A stretch of DNA of 64,000 nucleotides, from assembly GCF_025993685.1 (NCBI RefSeq), contig NZ_DAJPEN010000001.1:1240001-1304000 (forward strand), written 5' to 3'. The notes beneath the pieces are model-generated. The model was not told the DNA's origin. It worked only from the letters and a program-made list of their open reading frames with translations, and made no database searches. Numbering within the stretch: position 1 is the stretch's first letter; each line of letters starts with the position of its first letter. Below, in pieces: positions 51,950 to 61,064 of this stretch. Position numbers and translations under genes: made by a program. Source of the stretch: Bacteroides mediterraneensis. GTDB lineage: Bacteria; Bacteroidota; Bacteroidia; Bacteroidales; Bacteroidaceae.

Positions 51950-53587
51950 TTATTCCTCGCTCACGGCTGTAAACACCGGGCGGAGTTGCTGGCTTTCGGT
52001 CTCGAAGCCATACCAGTAGCAGCGTCTTTCTTCGGGGGCGGGGAGCTTGCACAGGCGGAGGTCGTCACGGTAAGTGCCCGTGCAGACCGTCCACATTTCG
52101 GGCGGAGTGACGTGCTTCGTGCGTACCCGTTCGGCCGGTTCCTTCTTGAGCGACATGCCGGCCTCAATCCAGGCCCGGCTCATGGCCGTCAGGAAATGCG
52201 GATAGTGTGTCTTGCAGAACTGGTAGAGCAGGATGCCCCGGCGTTCCAGTCCCATGGGCTGGTCGATGACCCCGATTTGAATCAGATGGTTCAGGAAGCG
52301 CGTCAGGAAGTCGGGTTCTTCCACAATCAGGCGGCGGGTGACTTCCTGCCAGGCCGTTGCGTTGTAGAATCCGTCGAGCAGGCGCGAAAGCTGGCGGGCG
52401 GTCTGTAACTCGTCGGGAGTGATTTCGCGGGTCTGAAGCACCTCGTAGGGCGGCAGGGTAGAGTAGCAGATGCCCAGCTCCTTGGCCCGGCGCCGCATCT
52501 CCGTGCCCGGCAGCAGCTTCAGCGATTCCAGCTGGATTTCTCCCGCACGGTATTCAGCCAGCGTGCGTACGTCGTCGAAAATCTGCGACAAGTGATAGAG
52601 CGGCAGCCCCGCAATCAGGTCGGCATGCGTCTCCATGTTGTCCAGTGAGCAGAGGTAACGCAGTCCTTCCAAGGCATCGGAAAGTTTCCCGGCCCGTCGG
52701 CTGACGGTCAGTACTTCCTCGTGCAGGCTTTGGATGCCCGCCTCCAGGTGAAGCAGTCCCTTGGGCATGGAAGCCAGTTCCCGTTTCAGTTCCTCCGAAA
52801 GCAGGGCCGGATGGATTTCCAGGTGGAAACGCATGTCGGGAAACTCCCGGAAGAGGTCGAACAGGGCCTTGGCCCGGTGGCTCTGGTAGTTGAACGTACG
52901 GTCGAGCACCCGGATGTTCCGGATACCCTTTTCGTGAATCAGTCGGACGCGGGCGCGGATGGCCTCGATGGACAGCGTGCGCACCGGCTTCTCTCCTCCG
53001 CTCACACAGAATGCGCAGGTGTTGAAGCAGCCGCGGGTAGTCTCCAGTTGCACGAACGGCTTGGTCCAGTTGAAGAACGGGCTTTGTTCGGGATTGACCA
53101 GCTTGTCGAACGCCCTGACGCGCGACAGCCCGTTGTCGTGGTAATGGCCTTCCGCATCCAGAAAGCAAAGCCCCGTGACCGCATCCCAGTCGTCCGGCTG
53201 TTGCCAGCGGGCGAGCCACTGCGGAAAAGTCTCTTCCCCCTCGCCCCGGAACACACAGTCGACAAAGCGGTTGGTACGCAGGAAGTCCTCGTTGGGCCCC
53301 AGAAACTCCGGACCGCCCAGTGCCACGACGCAGCGCGGCAACATGGCCTTCACCCGGCTGATGACGTGCATGAGCACCTCGTGGTTGAAGAGCCAGCAGG
53401 TAGCCGCCACGATATCGGGCACATGGCGCACCACTTCCCCGGCCGTCATTCCCGGGTTTTCATTGATGGTAGCCGACACCACTCCCCACTCCAGGGAAGG
53501 GTCGTGCATCACTTGGGCATGCAGGGCCGGAAGCGCCAGGGAGGCATGCGCATACGAACTGTTCAGGTCGAGCCAGAGGATTTTCAT
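51950..53587 (-). CDS. B12-binding radical SAM protein (DUF4080 type)
   Basis: About 545 residues from MKILWLDLNSSYAHASL (53587). The N-terminal B12-binding-like Rossmann domain (to about 140) includes PDIVAATCWLFNHEV and ALGGPEFLG. The radical SAM core has the cluster motif CFNTCAFC. The C-terminal helical DUF4080 region follows. Such enzymes cleave S-adenosylmethionine to start radical chemistry; the substrate is unknown. It is not obviously linked to neighbours; the condensin operon begins 243 bases downstream on the same strand. Confidence 0.88.
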   Translation of the reverse strand: MKILWLDLNSSYAHASLALPALHAQVMHDPSLEWGVVSATINENPGMTAGEVVRHVPDIVAATCWLFNHEVLMHVISRVKAMLPRCVVALGGPEFLGPNEDFLRTNRFVDCVFRGEGEETFPQWLARWQQPDDWDAVTGLCFLDAEGHYHDNGLSRVRAFDKLVNPEQSPFFNWTKPFVQLETTRGCFNTCAFCVSGGEKPVRTLSIEAIRARVRLIHEKGIRNIRVLDRTFNYQSHRAKALFDLFREFPDMRFHLEIHPALLSEELKRELASMPKGLLHLEAGIQSLHEEVLTVSRRAGKLSDALEGLRYLCSLDNMETHADLIAGLPLYHLSQIFDDVRTLAEYRAGEIQLESLKLLPGTEMRRRAKELGICYSTLPPYEVLQTREITPDELQTARQLSRLLDGFYNATAWQEVTRRLIVEEPDFLTRFLNHLIQIGVIDQPMGLERRGILLYQFCKTHYPHFLTAMSRAWIEAGMSLKKEPAERVRTKHVTPPEMWTVCTGTYRDDLRLCKLPAPEERRCYWYGFETESQQLRPVFTAVSEE

Positions 53588-53630
53588 GGGCAAAGAAAAA
53601 TCAAGATAAAAGATGCGTAAAGACAAAGGA

Positions 53631-53674
53631 AAAGGATTTGCAGACCGATGCGGAAACCGGGCTGCAAATCCTTT
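53631..53674 (-). terminator. Terminator of prs
   Basis: A 13-bp perfect stem (AAAGGATTTGCAG at 53631-53643 with its complement at 53662-53674). On the minus strand a T-rich run follows. Confidence 0.8.
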
Positions 53675-53717
53675 ATCGTATCAGACCATCTCTTGTGCAG
53701 AGTGTCCGGTTATATTT

Positions 53718-54656
53718 TTAAATCAGGTACTGTGAGCTGATAGATTCGTTCGACATCACGCGGCGGATGGTTTCAGCAAACATGTCGGCGATGGACAGCT
53801 GTTTTACCTTTGCGCAACGCAGAGAGTAAGGAATACTGTCAGTGAATACCATTTCTTCCAGCTGAGAGTTCTGTACACGTTCAGAAGCCGGACCCGACAT
53901 GACACAGTGAGAAGCGATGGCACGTACCGAGCGGGCACCTGCTTCCTTCATGATGTCGGCAGCTTTGGTGATGGTACCGGCTGTATCCACCATGTCGTCA
54001 ATCAGGATGACGTTCTTGTCTTTCACGTCACCGATAATCTGCATGGAAGCTACCACGTTGGCTTTTTCACGTGTCTTGTGGCACAATACCAAAGGCACAT
54101 CCAGGTATTTTGCGTAAGTGCTGGCACGCTTTGAACCACCTACGTCGGGCGTAGCGATAACCAGGTTTTCCAGGTTCAGCGACTGGATATAAGGAGCAAA
54201 AATAGTAGATGCATACAAGTGGTCTACCGGAATGTCGAAGAAACCCTGAATCTGGTCGGCGTGCAAGTCCATGGTAATCAGACGGTCGATACCTGCCACG
54301 CTCAGCAAGTCGGCTACCAGTTTCGCACCGATAGATACACGCGGTTTGTCCTTGCGGTCCTGACGAGCCCATCCGAAGTAAGGAACGACGGCAATGATGC
54401 TCTTGGCAGATGCACGCTTGGCAGCGTCAATCATCAGCAGGAGTTCCATCAGGTTGTCAGAGTTGGGGAAAGTGGACTGTACCAGGAATACATGCTGTCC
54501 ACGGATGGACTCTTCATAAGAAACGGCAAACTCGCCGTCCGCGAAGTGAGTAATGTTCATGTTACCAAGTTCACAGCCCAAGCTGTTACAGATTTTTTCT
54601 GCAAGGTATCTCGAGTTTGTTCCGGAGAATACCTTAAAAGGTGATTTTGCGCTCAT
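53718..54656 (-). CDS. prs: Ribose-phosphate pyrophosphokinase
   Basis: A 312-residue class I PRPP synthase. It makes 5-phosphoribosyl 1-pyrophosphate from ribose 5-phosphate and ATP for nucleotide, His and Trp synthesis. The marks are FSGTNSRYLAEKI, FADGEFAVSYEESIRGQHVFLVQST, PYFGWARQDRKDKPRVSIGAKLVADLL (in two blocks), DLHADQIQGFF and the PRPP-binding loop VILIDDMVDTAGTI. It has its own promoter and terminator and is a single-gene unit. Codon use is that of a strongly expressed gene. Confidence 0.97.
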   Translation of the reverse strand: MSAKSPFKVFSGTNSRYLAEKICNSLGCELGNMNITHFADGEFAVSYEESIRGQHVFLVQSTFPNSDNLMELLLMIDAAKRASAKSIIAVVPYFGWARQDRKDKPRVSIGAKLVADLLSVAGIDRLITMDLHADQIQGFFDIPVDHLYASTIFAPYIQSLNLENLVIATPDVGGSKRASTYAKYLDVPLVLCHKTREKANVVASMQIIGDVKDKNVILIDDMVDTAGTITKAADIMKEAGARSVRAIASHCVMSGPASERVQNSQLEEMVFTDSIPYSLRCAKVKQLSIADMFAETIRRVMSNESISSQYLI

Positions 54657-54687
54657 TGTAAAATAGATAATATTGCCTTATTTTCTG

Positions 54688-54719
54688 CAAAAGTACGCCA
54701 TTTCTTTAAGCCGGACAAA
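54688..54719 (-). promoter_or_regulatory. Putative prs promoter
   Basis: A perfect TTTG (54719-54716), 20-bp spacer and TACTTTTG (54695-54688) on the minus strand, 31 bases before the start codon. Confidence 0.7.
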
Positions 54720-54747
54720 CGTTTCCGGCAGAAAATTCATCGGCGGC

Positions 54748-55356
54748 TCAGTCGGCCAGCCGTTTCAATTTCCTGAAATGAGCGATAAGTTCCTGATAAT
54801 TGTAATCGGAAGCCGGGTTGAATTTGTTCCAGAGTCCGCCCAGGATGGCAGCTCCTCCGAAGCCGAAGTCTTTTACCTGGAGGATATTGTCCTCGTCCAC
54901 ACCTCCCAGGGCAATCACCCGCTTGTCGATGATTCCTTTGGCAGCCGCCTCACGGATTTCTTCGGACGTGAATCCCGCATGGTATCCTTCCTTGGAGATA
55001 CTGTCGAATATCGGACTGAGGAATACGTAGTCGCATATCTTCTTGTCAGCGATGACCTCCTCGAAGGTATGGCACGATGCGCTCACGTGTCCCGAATAAT
55101 TGTCGGGGACAATCGGGTTGCGGTGGCTCAGGTGGATACCCTTTAGCTTGTATTCCTCCTTCAGGTAGAAGTGGTCGTGTACGACGATACGTTTATGGTA
55201 TTTTTCGGGAATGAGGGTGAGCAGACGTTCCGCATAAACCGGTGCTGTGTCGGGCTTACGCAGATGGAGAATGTCCAGTCCCTCGTCAAACAGAGTGGTG
55301 ATTATCTTGTCCTCCTCTACGAAATAGGTAGGGGTTGTTATCAAAATTAACTTCAT
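54748..55356 (-). CDS. Thiamine phosphate synthase / TenI-like protein
   Basis: About 202 residues from MKLILITTPTYFVEEDK (55356). TIM-barrel pattern of the ThiE/TenI family: LDILHLRKPD, KRIVVHDHFYL, GIHLSHRN, VSASCHTFEEV, YVFLSPIFDSISKEGYHAGFT, VIALGGVDEDNI and FGGAAILGGLW. The lone location, away from other thi genes, and HLRKPD in place of the usual QxRxK make a TenI-like thiazole tautomerase or an uncharacterised relative as likely as a true ThiE. A TAAATTTG box lies 21 bases upstream on the minus strand. Confidence 0.82.
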   Translation of the reverse strand: MKLILITTPTYFVEEDKIITTLFDEGLDILHLRKPDTAPVYAERLLTLIPEKYHKRIVVHDHFYLKEEYKLKGIHLSHRNPIVPDNYSGHVSASCHTFEEVIADKKICDYVFLSPIFDSISKEGYHAGFTSEEIREAAAKGIIDKRVIALGGVDEDNILQVKDFGFGGAAILGGLWNKFNPASDYNYQELIAHFRKLKRLAD

Positions 55357-55452
55357 GCGATTACACAAATTGTGGCGCAAATTTAGTAACCTCTTTGTAA
55401 TATTCCTAATGCCCGTGGATATTTATTTTCGTAGGGGCTGAAAATCAGGTGC

Positions 55453-55734
55453 TTATCGGAAAAAGATTCCTAAAAGCAGGAGTAGGAGCAGGGCAATCAG
55501 TCCCACATACAAGGTGATTCTGAAGGTCTGTTTGCGGTCGGCCTGTTCTTTTTCCTGTGTCTGTTTCTTTATCTTCTCCAGTTTTTCCACGGAAAGTGTC
55601 GGAGGAATTTCCGTGTGGCGGCATTCGCCCATTCGCCGGCGCGTTTCTTTCATACGCTCCCGGCTGCGTTGACGGAGTTCCCTGTTTTCCTTGTCCCTCC
55701 GCATCATGTCGTGGATGCATCCTAATGTTCCCAT
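55453..55734 (-). CDS. Small tail-anchored coiled-coil protein
   Basis: 93 residues from MGTLGCIHDMMRRDKENREL (55734). A highly charged Arg/Glu/Lys helix fills residues 10-65. The C-terminal membrane helix TLYVGLIALLLLLLLGIFF runs to the last residues. This is a tail-anchor plan with the charged part in the cytoplasm. I do not know the family. The first 21 residues recur in the 31-codon ORF at 61451-61546. It follows the two-helix membrane protein gene (8-base gap), probably in one operon. Confidence 0.7.
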   Translation of the reverse strand: MGTLGCIHDMMRRDKENRELRQRSRERMKETRRRMGECRHTEIPPTLSVEKLEKIKKQTQEKEQADRKQTFRITLYVGLIALLLLLLLGIFFR

Positions 55735-55742
55735 GGCGGTTA

Positions 55743-55982
55743 TTATTTTGTGACAAGACAGGCAATGAACATCAATAATAAAATGAGGGTAAGCCCAATA
55801 TATCTGTATTTCTTGCTGAAAATTGTAGCGATACATAGAATGGCTATCAATAACCGATAGCAGATACTTCCAAGTGTGTAATTGCTCGTAAATACATTCA
55901 CGATGGTAAAGGCAGCCATCATGAAGAGTATAATATTAAGGATAATCTTAAAAATGTCGTTTATAATTTCGTGTATGTTCAT
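55743..55982 (-). CDS. Small membrane protein
   Basis: 79 residues with two or three hydrophobic helices (IFKIILNIILFMMAAFTIVNVF; LGSICYRLLIAILCIATIF; YIGLTLILLLMFIACLV) and few charges. No family is recognised. AT-rich compared with the core genes around it. It lies just upstream of the tail-anchored coiled-coil gene on the same strand, so the two may form a membrane pair. Confidence 0.6.
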   Translation of the reverse strand: MNIHEIINDIFKIILNIILFMMAAFTIVNVFTSNYTLGSICYRLLIAILCIATIFSKKYRYIGLTLILLLMFIACLVTK

Positions 55983-56154
55983 TGTTCAAGTGTGTTGAAT
56001 AGTCATTTAAGGTGATGGATTTATACAAAGATAAAAATTGTTCTTGCAGAAAACAAGTGATGGTCCATCTGATTTTTCCATTCCCTGTATTCCGTTCGTT
56101 TGAATGTTCGTCTAAAATTACTACATTGGCAGTAGAATCAAAATCCAGTGGTTA

Positions 56155-56660
56155 TGAGCGAGCTATATCCGGTAGGAGTGCAGAACTTTGAGAAAGTGAT
56201 TTTGGAACGGTTACGAATATGTCGATAAAACTGCCTTGATTTACGAGTTGTTTAACACAGGGAGATTCAGTGCTTCGTGGAGGAAGTGATAGCGGGCAAG
56301 GTGGACGATTTCTTCGACCGCCTGAAGACGATGTTTGCCGACATCCCCTACGAGCTGGCGCGCGACCGCGAGGTGCACTACCAGAACATTCTGTACATCA
56401 TCTTCAAGCTGATGGGCTTCTACGTGCAGGTGGAATACCACACGAGCCGCGGGCGGATTGACCTGGTGCTCCAGACGCAGGACTACGTGTACGTCATGGA
56501 ATTCAAGCTGAACGGCAGTGCGGACGAGGCGCTGGCACAGATTCGGGAGAAAGGCTATGACGCTCCTTTTACCAAAGACAGCCGCACGGTCTACCGGATT
56601 GGCGTCAACTTCAGTGACGAGCTGCGGAACATTCAGGAAGTGAAGGTAGAAGCGCGATGA
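56155..56660 (+). pseudogene. Broken third copy of an AAA-ATPase / PD-(D/E)XK gene
   Basis: The frame starts ATG at 56155 with MSELYPVGVQNFEKVI, the family N-terminus. A frameshift near 56205 moves the next part (NGYEYVDKTALIYEL) to another frame. Almost the whole ATPase and middle region is missing. The C-terminal nuclease-like part is then open from about 56262 to 56660 (FADIPYELARDREVHYQNIL, GRIDLVLQTQDYVYVMEFKL, VYRIGVNFSDE). It is clearly the same family as the genes at 42455 and 44182 but a different subfamily. The 3' end overlaps the opposing PH-domain gene by about 50 bases. Confidence 0.85.
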
Positions 56661-57051
56661 GTTTTTCCCCATCTTTCGCATACAGATAGACCTTCTTTCC
56701 TTTCTGGAGGGTCAGGCATACGTTGTACCACCCATGGCGCGCATTGAACCGGGTGGAGTCATAATGCACTGCTTGTACGATATCGTGTAAGACCAGCGTC
56801 TTCAGAAGGACGTAAGGAGTACGTATCTGCAGTATGTCCTTCCCTACGACGTAATAAGTGCGGCTGTGCATCCAGCTGATGAGAATTCCGCTCAGCATAT
56901 AGGATGAATAAGGATACAGGAAGTCTGCTTCCTCTTTAGGGGATTGGGTGATTAGGTTCAGAAGGCAATAGAATATCAGTCCTCCGAGGACCCACCACAG
57001 GATGATGTAGCCTCCATACATCCATCTGTTTTTAAGTCTGAAATTTTCCAT
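56611..57051 (-). CDS. Membrane protein with bacterial PH-like domain
   Basis: 146 residues. Two N-terminal membrane helices (YGGYIILWWVLGGLIFYCLL; SYMLSGILISW) are followed by a soluble beta domain (RTYYVVGKDILQIRTPYVLLKTLVLHDIVQAVHY, in parts) typical of bacterial PH (DUF304-like) proteins. It is probably anchored in the inner membrane. Its C-terminal codons overlap the end of the AAA-ATPase remnant on the other strand, so the last residues (about 130-146) may have been acquired from that remnant. No clear partner. Confidence 0.65.
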   Translation of the reverse strand: MENFRLKNRWMYGGYIILWWVLGGLIFYCLLNLITQSPKEEADFLYPYSSYMLSGILISWMHSRTYYVVGKDILQIRTPYVLLKTLVLHDIVQAVHYDSTRFNARHGWYNVCLTLQKGKKVYLYAKDGEKLIALLPSLPECSAARH

Positions 57052-57241
57052 CTTGTGCGGAGTGAGAATTATTTATTGTATAATGACAAATATAAAAGAA
57101 ACAGACGGAAAAGTGTTCCAATACCTGTCCTTTTATTGTAAAATTAGAGTTTTTTCAGAATGTGGTATGATGCGTGACTATCATACAACAATTTTTCTTA
57201 TTTTTGTTGTTGAGAAGCAGATTGTTACACTACACACAGAT

Positions 57242-59359
57242 ATGACAGAAAAAACACAGAAAGCCTTTTGGGGGGTGATGATGTGCCTGATAGGCATTCT
57301 CCCCATAAAAGGCGTAAGCCAGACACTCGACAGCCTGTCTACCATCGAGATGAAGGAAGTGGTGGTGAAAGCCTGGATGCACCGTACTGATGCTTCCTCT
57401 TCCACTTTCACTCCGACAGCCCGCCAGAAAACTTCCGCACAAAATGCGATAGACCTTCTGAAGCAGCTCGCCATCCCTCAAATCAACATAAACCTGATGG
57501 ACAATACGGTCACCACGCCTAGCGGACAGAATGTGGCCATCTACATCAACTATATTCCTGCTTCGGCAGAAGAAATGGAGGGAATATCCACTTCCGATGT
57601 GCGACGGGTGGAATACCTCGACTTTCCGGCCGACCCGCGTTTCCAGGGAAAGGAACATGTGGTCAATTTCATTGTACAGCAATACGAATACGGAGGCTAT
57701 ACCAAGGCGACCTTGAATGAAAACTTTCTGATAGGCAAACTCTCAAGCCGGGCTTCGGTCTACTCCAAGTTCGTGCATAAACGGATGACCTACGATTTAT
57801 ATGCGGGGGCTTCCAATCACGATATCAGCCATTCGGGCAATTCCGTTTCGGGAATCTACAGTCTGCAGAATGAAGCGGGAGAAGCCTATCGGATGACCCG
57901 AAACGAAACACTGGAGAGTGCCCGCCTCAAGTACAACCAGTATCCGGTCACGTTCCGGGCCATCTACGACACCGACAAAATGCAGATAGCCAATACCGTC
58001 GGTTTCAATTTTGACCAGACTCCACTGTCGGAAACGAAGGGCATACTGTCGTTTGTTCCCCGACAGAGCACCGATTATTCTTACTATAAAAACGAGCCGT
58101 CCACCAGCCGTTATTTTGTCTGGTCGGGTAACTATTATTTCATCCTTCCCCGCGGTTTTGATCTCAGCGTATCGCCGGGCATGAATTATGGTCACACGAA
58201 TTATTCGTATCTTTATCAGACTTCATTGCCGGGCAGTTCCCGCATTGCGAACATTTCAAGGGAGGATGTCTGGCAGTTCCGGGGAAGTGCCACGTTGTTC
58301 AAGAAGATAGCCGACAAGCAGAGTGCCTTCTTGCGGGCATGGTTCGGCTCGACCTCCAACGATGTGAGCTATTCCGGTACATCGCCCTACGATAACGATT
58401 TTTCAGACACCTATGCCGGTGCCGCGCTGGGCTATAATTTCTCGAATGCCCGATGGAACGTCCGGGCCGATGCCGCCCTGCAGTGGGAAAAGAACCAGAT
58501 TAACGACCAGTCTGTGGCGGAAGTCTATCCGCTGCTGAACTTGTCTGCAGGTTTCTCTCCCTCACAAAAATATTCGTTCCGTACGTTCTTCCATTTCGGG
58601 GCAAACTATCCCGGGGCCAGTGAAAAGACGCCGAACGTCCTTCAGCAGAACGAGCTGATGTACTATACGGGAAATCCCACCATCGGCCTTTCCCGACAAG
58701 TGACCTTCAACCTGTCCTACAACTGGATACCGACGAGCGCCTTCTCTGCTTCGGCATTTATGCAGTACTTTGGCGAATATGACCTGTATGTGCCTGTTTA
58801 CCAGACTTATCAGGACGGTAAGGCCCTGCTCCGTACGTTTGAGACGGATGGGGCATACAACCGGACACAGATAGGCCTTTCGTTCAATTACAGACTGCTC
58901 AACGGGAAGCTGCAACTGGCGGCCTCTCCCTCGGTCTCCTTCTATCGCATGACGGGGCTTTTCGACATTTCGCAGTCCCCGTTCTACTGCAATGCCTCTG
59001 CCACTTATTATTGGGGTGATTTTTATTTTCAGGCAGCCTATCAGACCCGAAGCCTTACGGTACAGGGTAACCGGGGCGTAATCTATAAGGACCGTGATTT
59101 CTATCAGGTTCTGGCCGGATGGAGCCGTTCCAACTGGAACATCCGTGTCAGCGGAATGAACCTGCTCCGGAAGGACTGGCTGTGTGCCACGAATCTGTTG
59201 TCGACTTCTCTCTATTCCGAAACCCAGCTTGTGGAGGGCAACAACTTTCATCAGCGTCTGAATCTGTCGGTCACTTATACATTCGGATACGGCAAGAAGG
59301 TGAAACGAGGGAACGAGGTCGGCGAGCAGTCGGGGGCGGCGTCTGCCATTATGAGATAG
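57242..59359 (+). CDS. Outer-membrane beta-barrel / TonB-dependent receptor-like protein
   Basis: 705 residues from MTEKTQKAFWGVM (57242), with a signal peptide (to about 26, GVSQ). A plug-like region follows (about 30-140: VVVKAWMHR, NAIDLLKQLAIPQININ, NVAIYINYIPASAEEMEGI, VRRVEYLDFPADPRFQG). A long C-terminal barrel of amphipathic strands ends at about 690. There is no N-terminal carboxypeptidase-like or SusC box, and no SusD partner beside it. It resembles the outer-membrane receptors without TonB box that Bacteroides encode singly. Substrate unknown. TATTTTTG at 57199-57206 may be the -7 element. Confidence 0.78.
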   Translation: MTEKTQKAFWGVMMCLIGILPIKGVSQTLDSLSTIEMKEVVVKAWMHRTDASSSTFTPTARQKTSAQNAIDLLKQLAIPQININLMDNTVTTPSGQNVAIYINYIPASAEEMEGISTSDVRRVEYLDFPADPRFQGKEHVVNFIVQQYEYGGYTKATLNENFLIGKLSSRASVYSKFVHKRMTYDLYAGASNHDISHSGNSVSGIYSLQNEAGEAYRMTRNETLESARLKYNQYPVTFRAIYDTDKMQIANTVGFNFDQTPLSETKGILSFVPRQSTDYSYYKNEPSTSRYFVWSGNYYFILPRGFDLSVSPGMNYGHTNYSYLYQTSLPGSSRIANISREDVWQFRGSATLFKKIADKQSAFLRAWFGSTSNDVSYSGTSPYDNDFSDTYAGAALGYNFSNARWNVRADAALQWEKNQINDQSVAEVYPLLNLSAGFSPSQKYSFRTFFHFGANYPGASEKTPNVLQQNELMYYTGNPTIGLSRQVTFNLSYNWIPTSAFSASAFMQYFGEYDLYVPVYQTYQDGKALLRTFETDGAYNRTQIGLSFNYRLLNGKLQLAASPSVSFYRMTGLFDISQSPFYCNASATYYWGDFYFQAAYQTRSLTVQGNRGVIYKDRDFYQVLAGWSRSNWNIRVSGMNLLRKDWLCATNLLSTSLYSETQLVEGNNFHQRLNLSVTYTFGYGKKVKRGNEVGEQSGAASAIMR

Positions 59360-59474
59360 TGTGATAAAGGGAGAATTTTTTTGCATAGAATCTGCGGTTT
59401 CTCCCTATTTAAATTCCCCGGAATTTGTATCTTTACATGCCAATGTCCAATTTCCGATAGCGGTTTTAAATATC

Positions 59475-60161
59475 ATGGTAAAAAAAGAAATAATTGACGA
59501 CTGGCAAGAGAGATTTCCTATTTTATCTCCTTATACACCTTCTACTTTATATATGAAGGCTGATATCGTTTTGTGGGGATTAAGGATTGATAAAATCTTT
59601 TCAAAACAATATCGTATTATCTTCGAATGTTTGCCATTATGGGAGGATTCGATACCGAAAAGAAACATTCCCGTTTTTCACACTGAGCTTTGGGGAAAGA
59701 ATGGAGCCCAGTTTTTTATAGATTATGCATCTCATGACAGATTGTTTCAAAGTGCTTCTGAGTTTGCCGGGAAGCAGTTTGGGGTATTCTTCAAAGATAA
59801 AGTTGCAGCCAGTGATGTATGGAAATGGCTTGGTCAACTATCTTCTTCATTAATCCCGAAACATAATCCGATTAATCTGTACCGTATTTTTGAGTTCAAA
59901 CTTGCCTTGGCTCTTTTTTTAGATGACAGGAAGTTAATGGATAAAGCAAAAAAAGAGATAGATACAGAAATCAGGTATTGGGATGTGCTGCGTTTTCAAA
60001 AGCTATTTTCAAAATCCCCCGACGAATGGCGTGCAGAATTGTATGCAAAGTTTGGAAATCGGGATTCTTTTATCCGGTTGGTCGATTCCAATAGGAAAGA
60101 TAAAAGAATTATAAGATTAAAAGAAGCTCACTTCTGTATTTCGGGTTTTCCTAAAATATGA
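59475..60161 (+). CDS. Hypothetical protein in AT-rich accessory segment
   Basis: 228 residues from MVKKEIIDDWQERFP (59475), soluble, mixed alpha/beta, with several Trp/Phe-rich blocks (TELWGKNGAQFFIDYA, KWLGQLSSSLIPKHNPINLYR). I do not recognise a family. Base composition is clearly more AT-rich than the preceding genes, which marks the start of the accessory stretch. It has no signal peptide. It runs convergently into the GNAT fragment, with a one-base gap. Confidence 0.6.
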   Translation: MVKKEIIDDWQERFPILSPYTPSTLYMKADIVLWGLRIDKIFSKQYRIIFECLPLWEDSIPKRNIPVFHTELWGKNGAQFFIDYASHDRLFQSASEFAGKQFGVFFKDKVAASDVWKWLGQLSSSLIPKHNPINLYRIFEFKLALALFLDDRKLMDKAKKEIDTEIRYWDVLRFQKLFSKSPDEWRAELYAKFGNRDSFIRLVDSNRKDKRIIRLKEAHFCISGFPKI

Positions 60162-60162
60162 A

Positions 60163-60385
60163 TCAAGAGAAACCTTTTCGCAAGTACACCATGTCGGTAA
60201 GTTGTTTTCCGTATCCTTTGCGTTGGGAAGAGGGATAAACGGCTATGTTTTTTATTTCGTAGATACTTCCTCCTTCACACGTAACCACAGAGATTGCCCT
60301 AAGACCATCATCATAGAGGGCAAACATCTCACCACGTTCCAGGTATTTGTCTATCATGCTCTCTTGCTCATCTGCCAACAACAGC
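60163..60385 (-). pseudogene. GNAT acetyltransferase fragment with internal deletion
   Basis: The encoded text LADEQESMIDKYLERGEMFALYDDGL...IAVYPSSQRKGYGK then joins directly to QLTDMVYLRKGFS. Compared with the intact gene at 62651-63097, the first 16 or so codons are absent (homology begins near 60385) and about 60 codons between GYGK and QLTD are missing. In the intact gene the two deletion ends share GGGAAAC. No ATG start remains. It cannot make an active enzyme because most of the acetyl-CoA fold is gone. Confidence 0.85.
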
Positions 60386-60390
60386 TTTTC

Positions 60391-60447
60391 TCATTTTACG
60401 AGAATTACATCATCGAGGTTGCTTGCTGACATGTCCGCATTTAAGGT
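60391..60447 (-). other. Orphan coding tail ...NLDDVILVK-stop
   Basis: On the minus strand this frame reads TLNADMSASNLDDVILVK and stops at 60391. It directly abuts the GNAT fragment. A similar tail, NLAEAILVK-stop, occurs at 61065-61112, with similar DNA around the stop. It looks like the 3' end of an unidentified gene family. Confidence 0.4.
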
Positions 60448-60490
60448 GACACGGTTTGTCAAATGATTGCATTGATTCGATTCAGGTGAA

Positions 60491-60967
60491 CTATACGCCT
60501 TCCTGCTCTGATATGATGGAGTTCTCTATAAAGATGTCTCTGACAGCCTGAAGCAGTTTCTCTTTTTCGAATTTCTTCAATTTGACCGGGTATTTTAAAG
60601 TCTTTAAAAAATCTATGAATGAGAGAGCCAAATATTTAAGACATTCTTCTTTCGTAGTCAACTTAAAATAGCCTTCGAAATCCACCACAAAATCTGCCGT
60701 GAGACATTTATACATTCTTACCTCAGGAGTTACAGAACCTCTATATTTCAGAGTTTTATCCTCATAGTATTTAGGACGATGTGCTTGAAAGAATTTACTG
60801 AACTTAGGTGACAAGCATATAAGCCTTATACTTATTGTTTCCACTAAATCAGAATTAAACCCAAGTAACCCTTTTGATAGTACGCTCTCAAATGCATAGA
60901 GAGCATCATCATAGAAGCTAAGACTAGAAAGTTCTCTGGAAGTTACTATTCCTAATGTTATTTTCAT
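60491..60967 (-). CDS. Hypothetical, possible immunity-type protein
   Basis: 158 residues, soluble, beginning MKITLGIVTSRELSSLSFYD. The central part (KYRGSVTPEVRMYKCLTADFVVDFEGYFK) and the helical end (EECLKYLALSFIDFLKTLKYPVKLKKF) resemble, weakly and from memory, the Imm44-like immunity proteins of polymorphic toxin systems. No toxin gene is seen in the window. It is AT-rich and surrounded by gene fragments, typical of an orphan immunity gene. The call is tentative. Confidence 0.4.
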   Translation of the reverse strand: MKITLGIVTSRELSSLSFYDDALYAFESVLSKGLLGFNSDLVETISIRLICLSPKFSKFFQAHRPKYYEDKTLKYRGSVTPEVRMYKCLTADFVVDFEGYFKLTTKEECLKYLALSFIDFLKTLKYPVKLKKFEKEKLLQAVRDIFIENSIISEQEGV

Positions 60968-61064
60968 TCTTTATCAATTTGCTTCAGAAACATACAAATA
61001 TAGTTTTTATAATTGATTTGGAATTATAGAGATGAATGAAATAAGCTACCATCGACCGTTTTTC

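Noticed and set aside
60163..60381. Short GNAT protein starting at a TTG codon
   Set aside because: It lacks the N-terminus and most of the acetyl-CoA fold, and no ATG is present. It is better explained as a deletion remnant.
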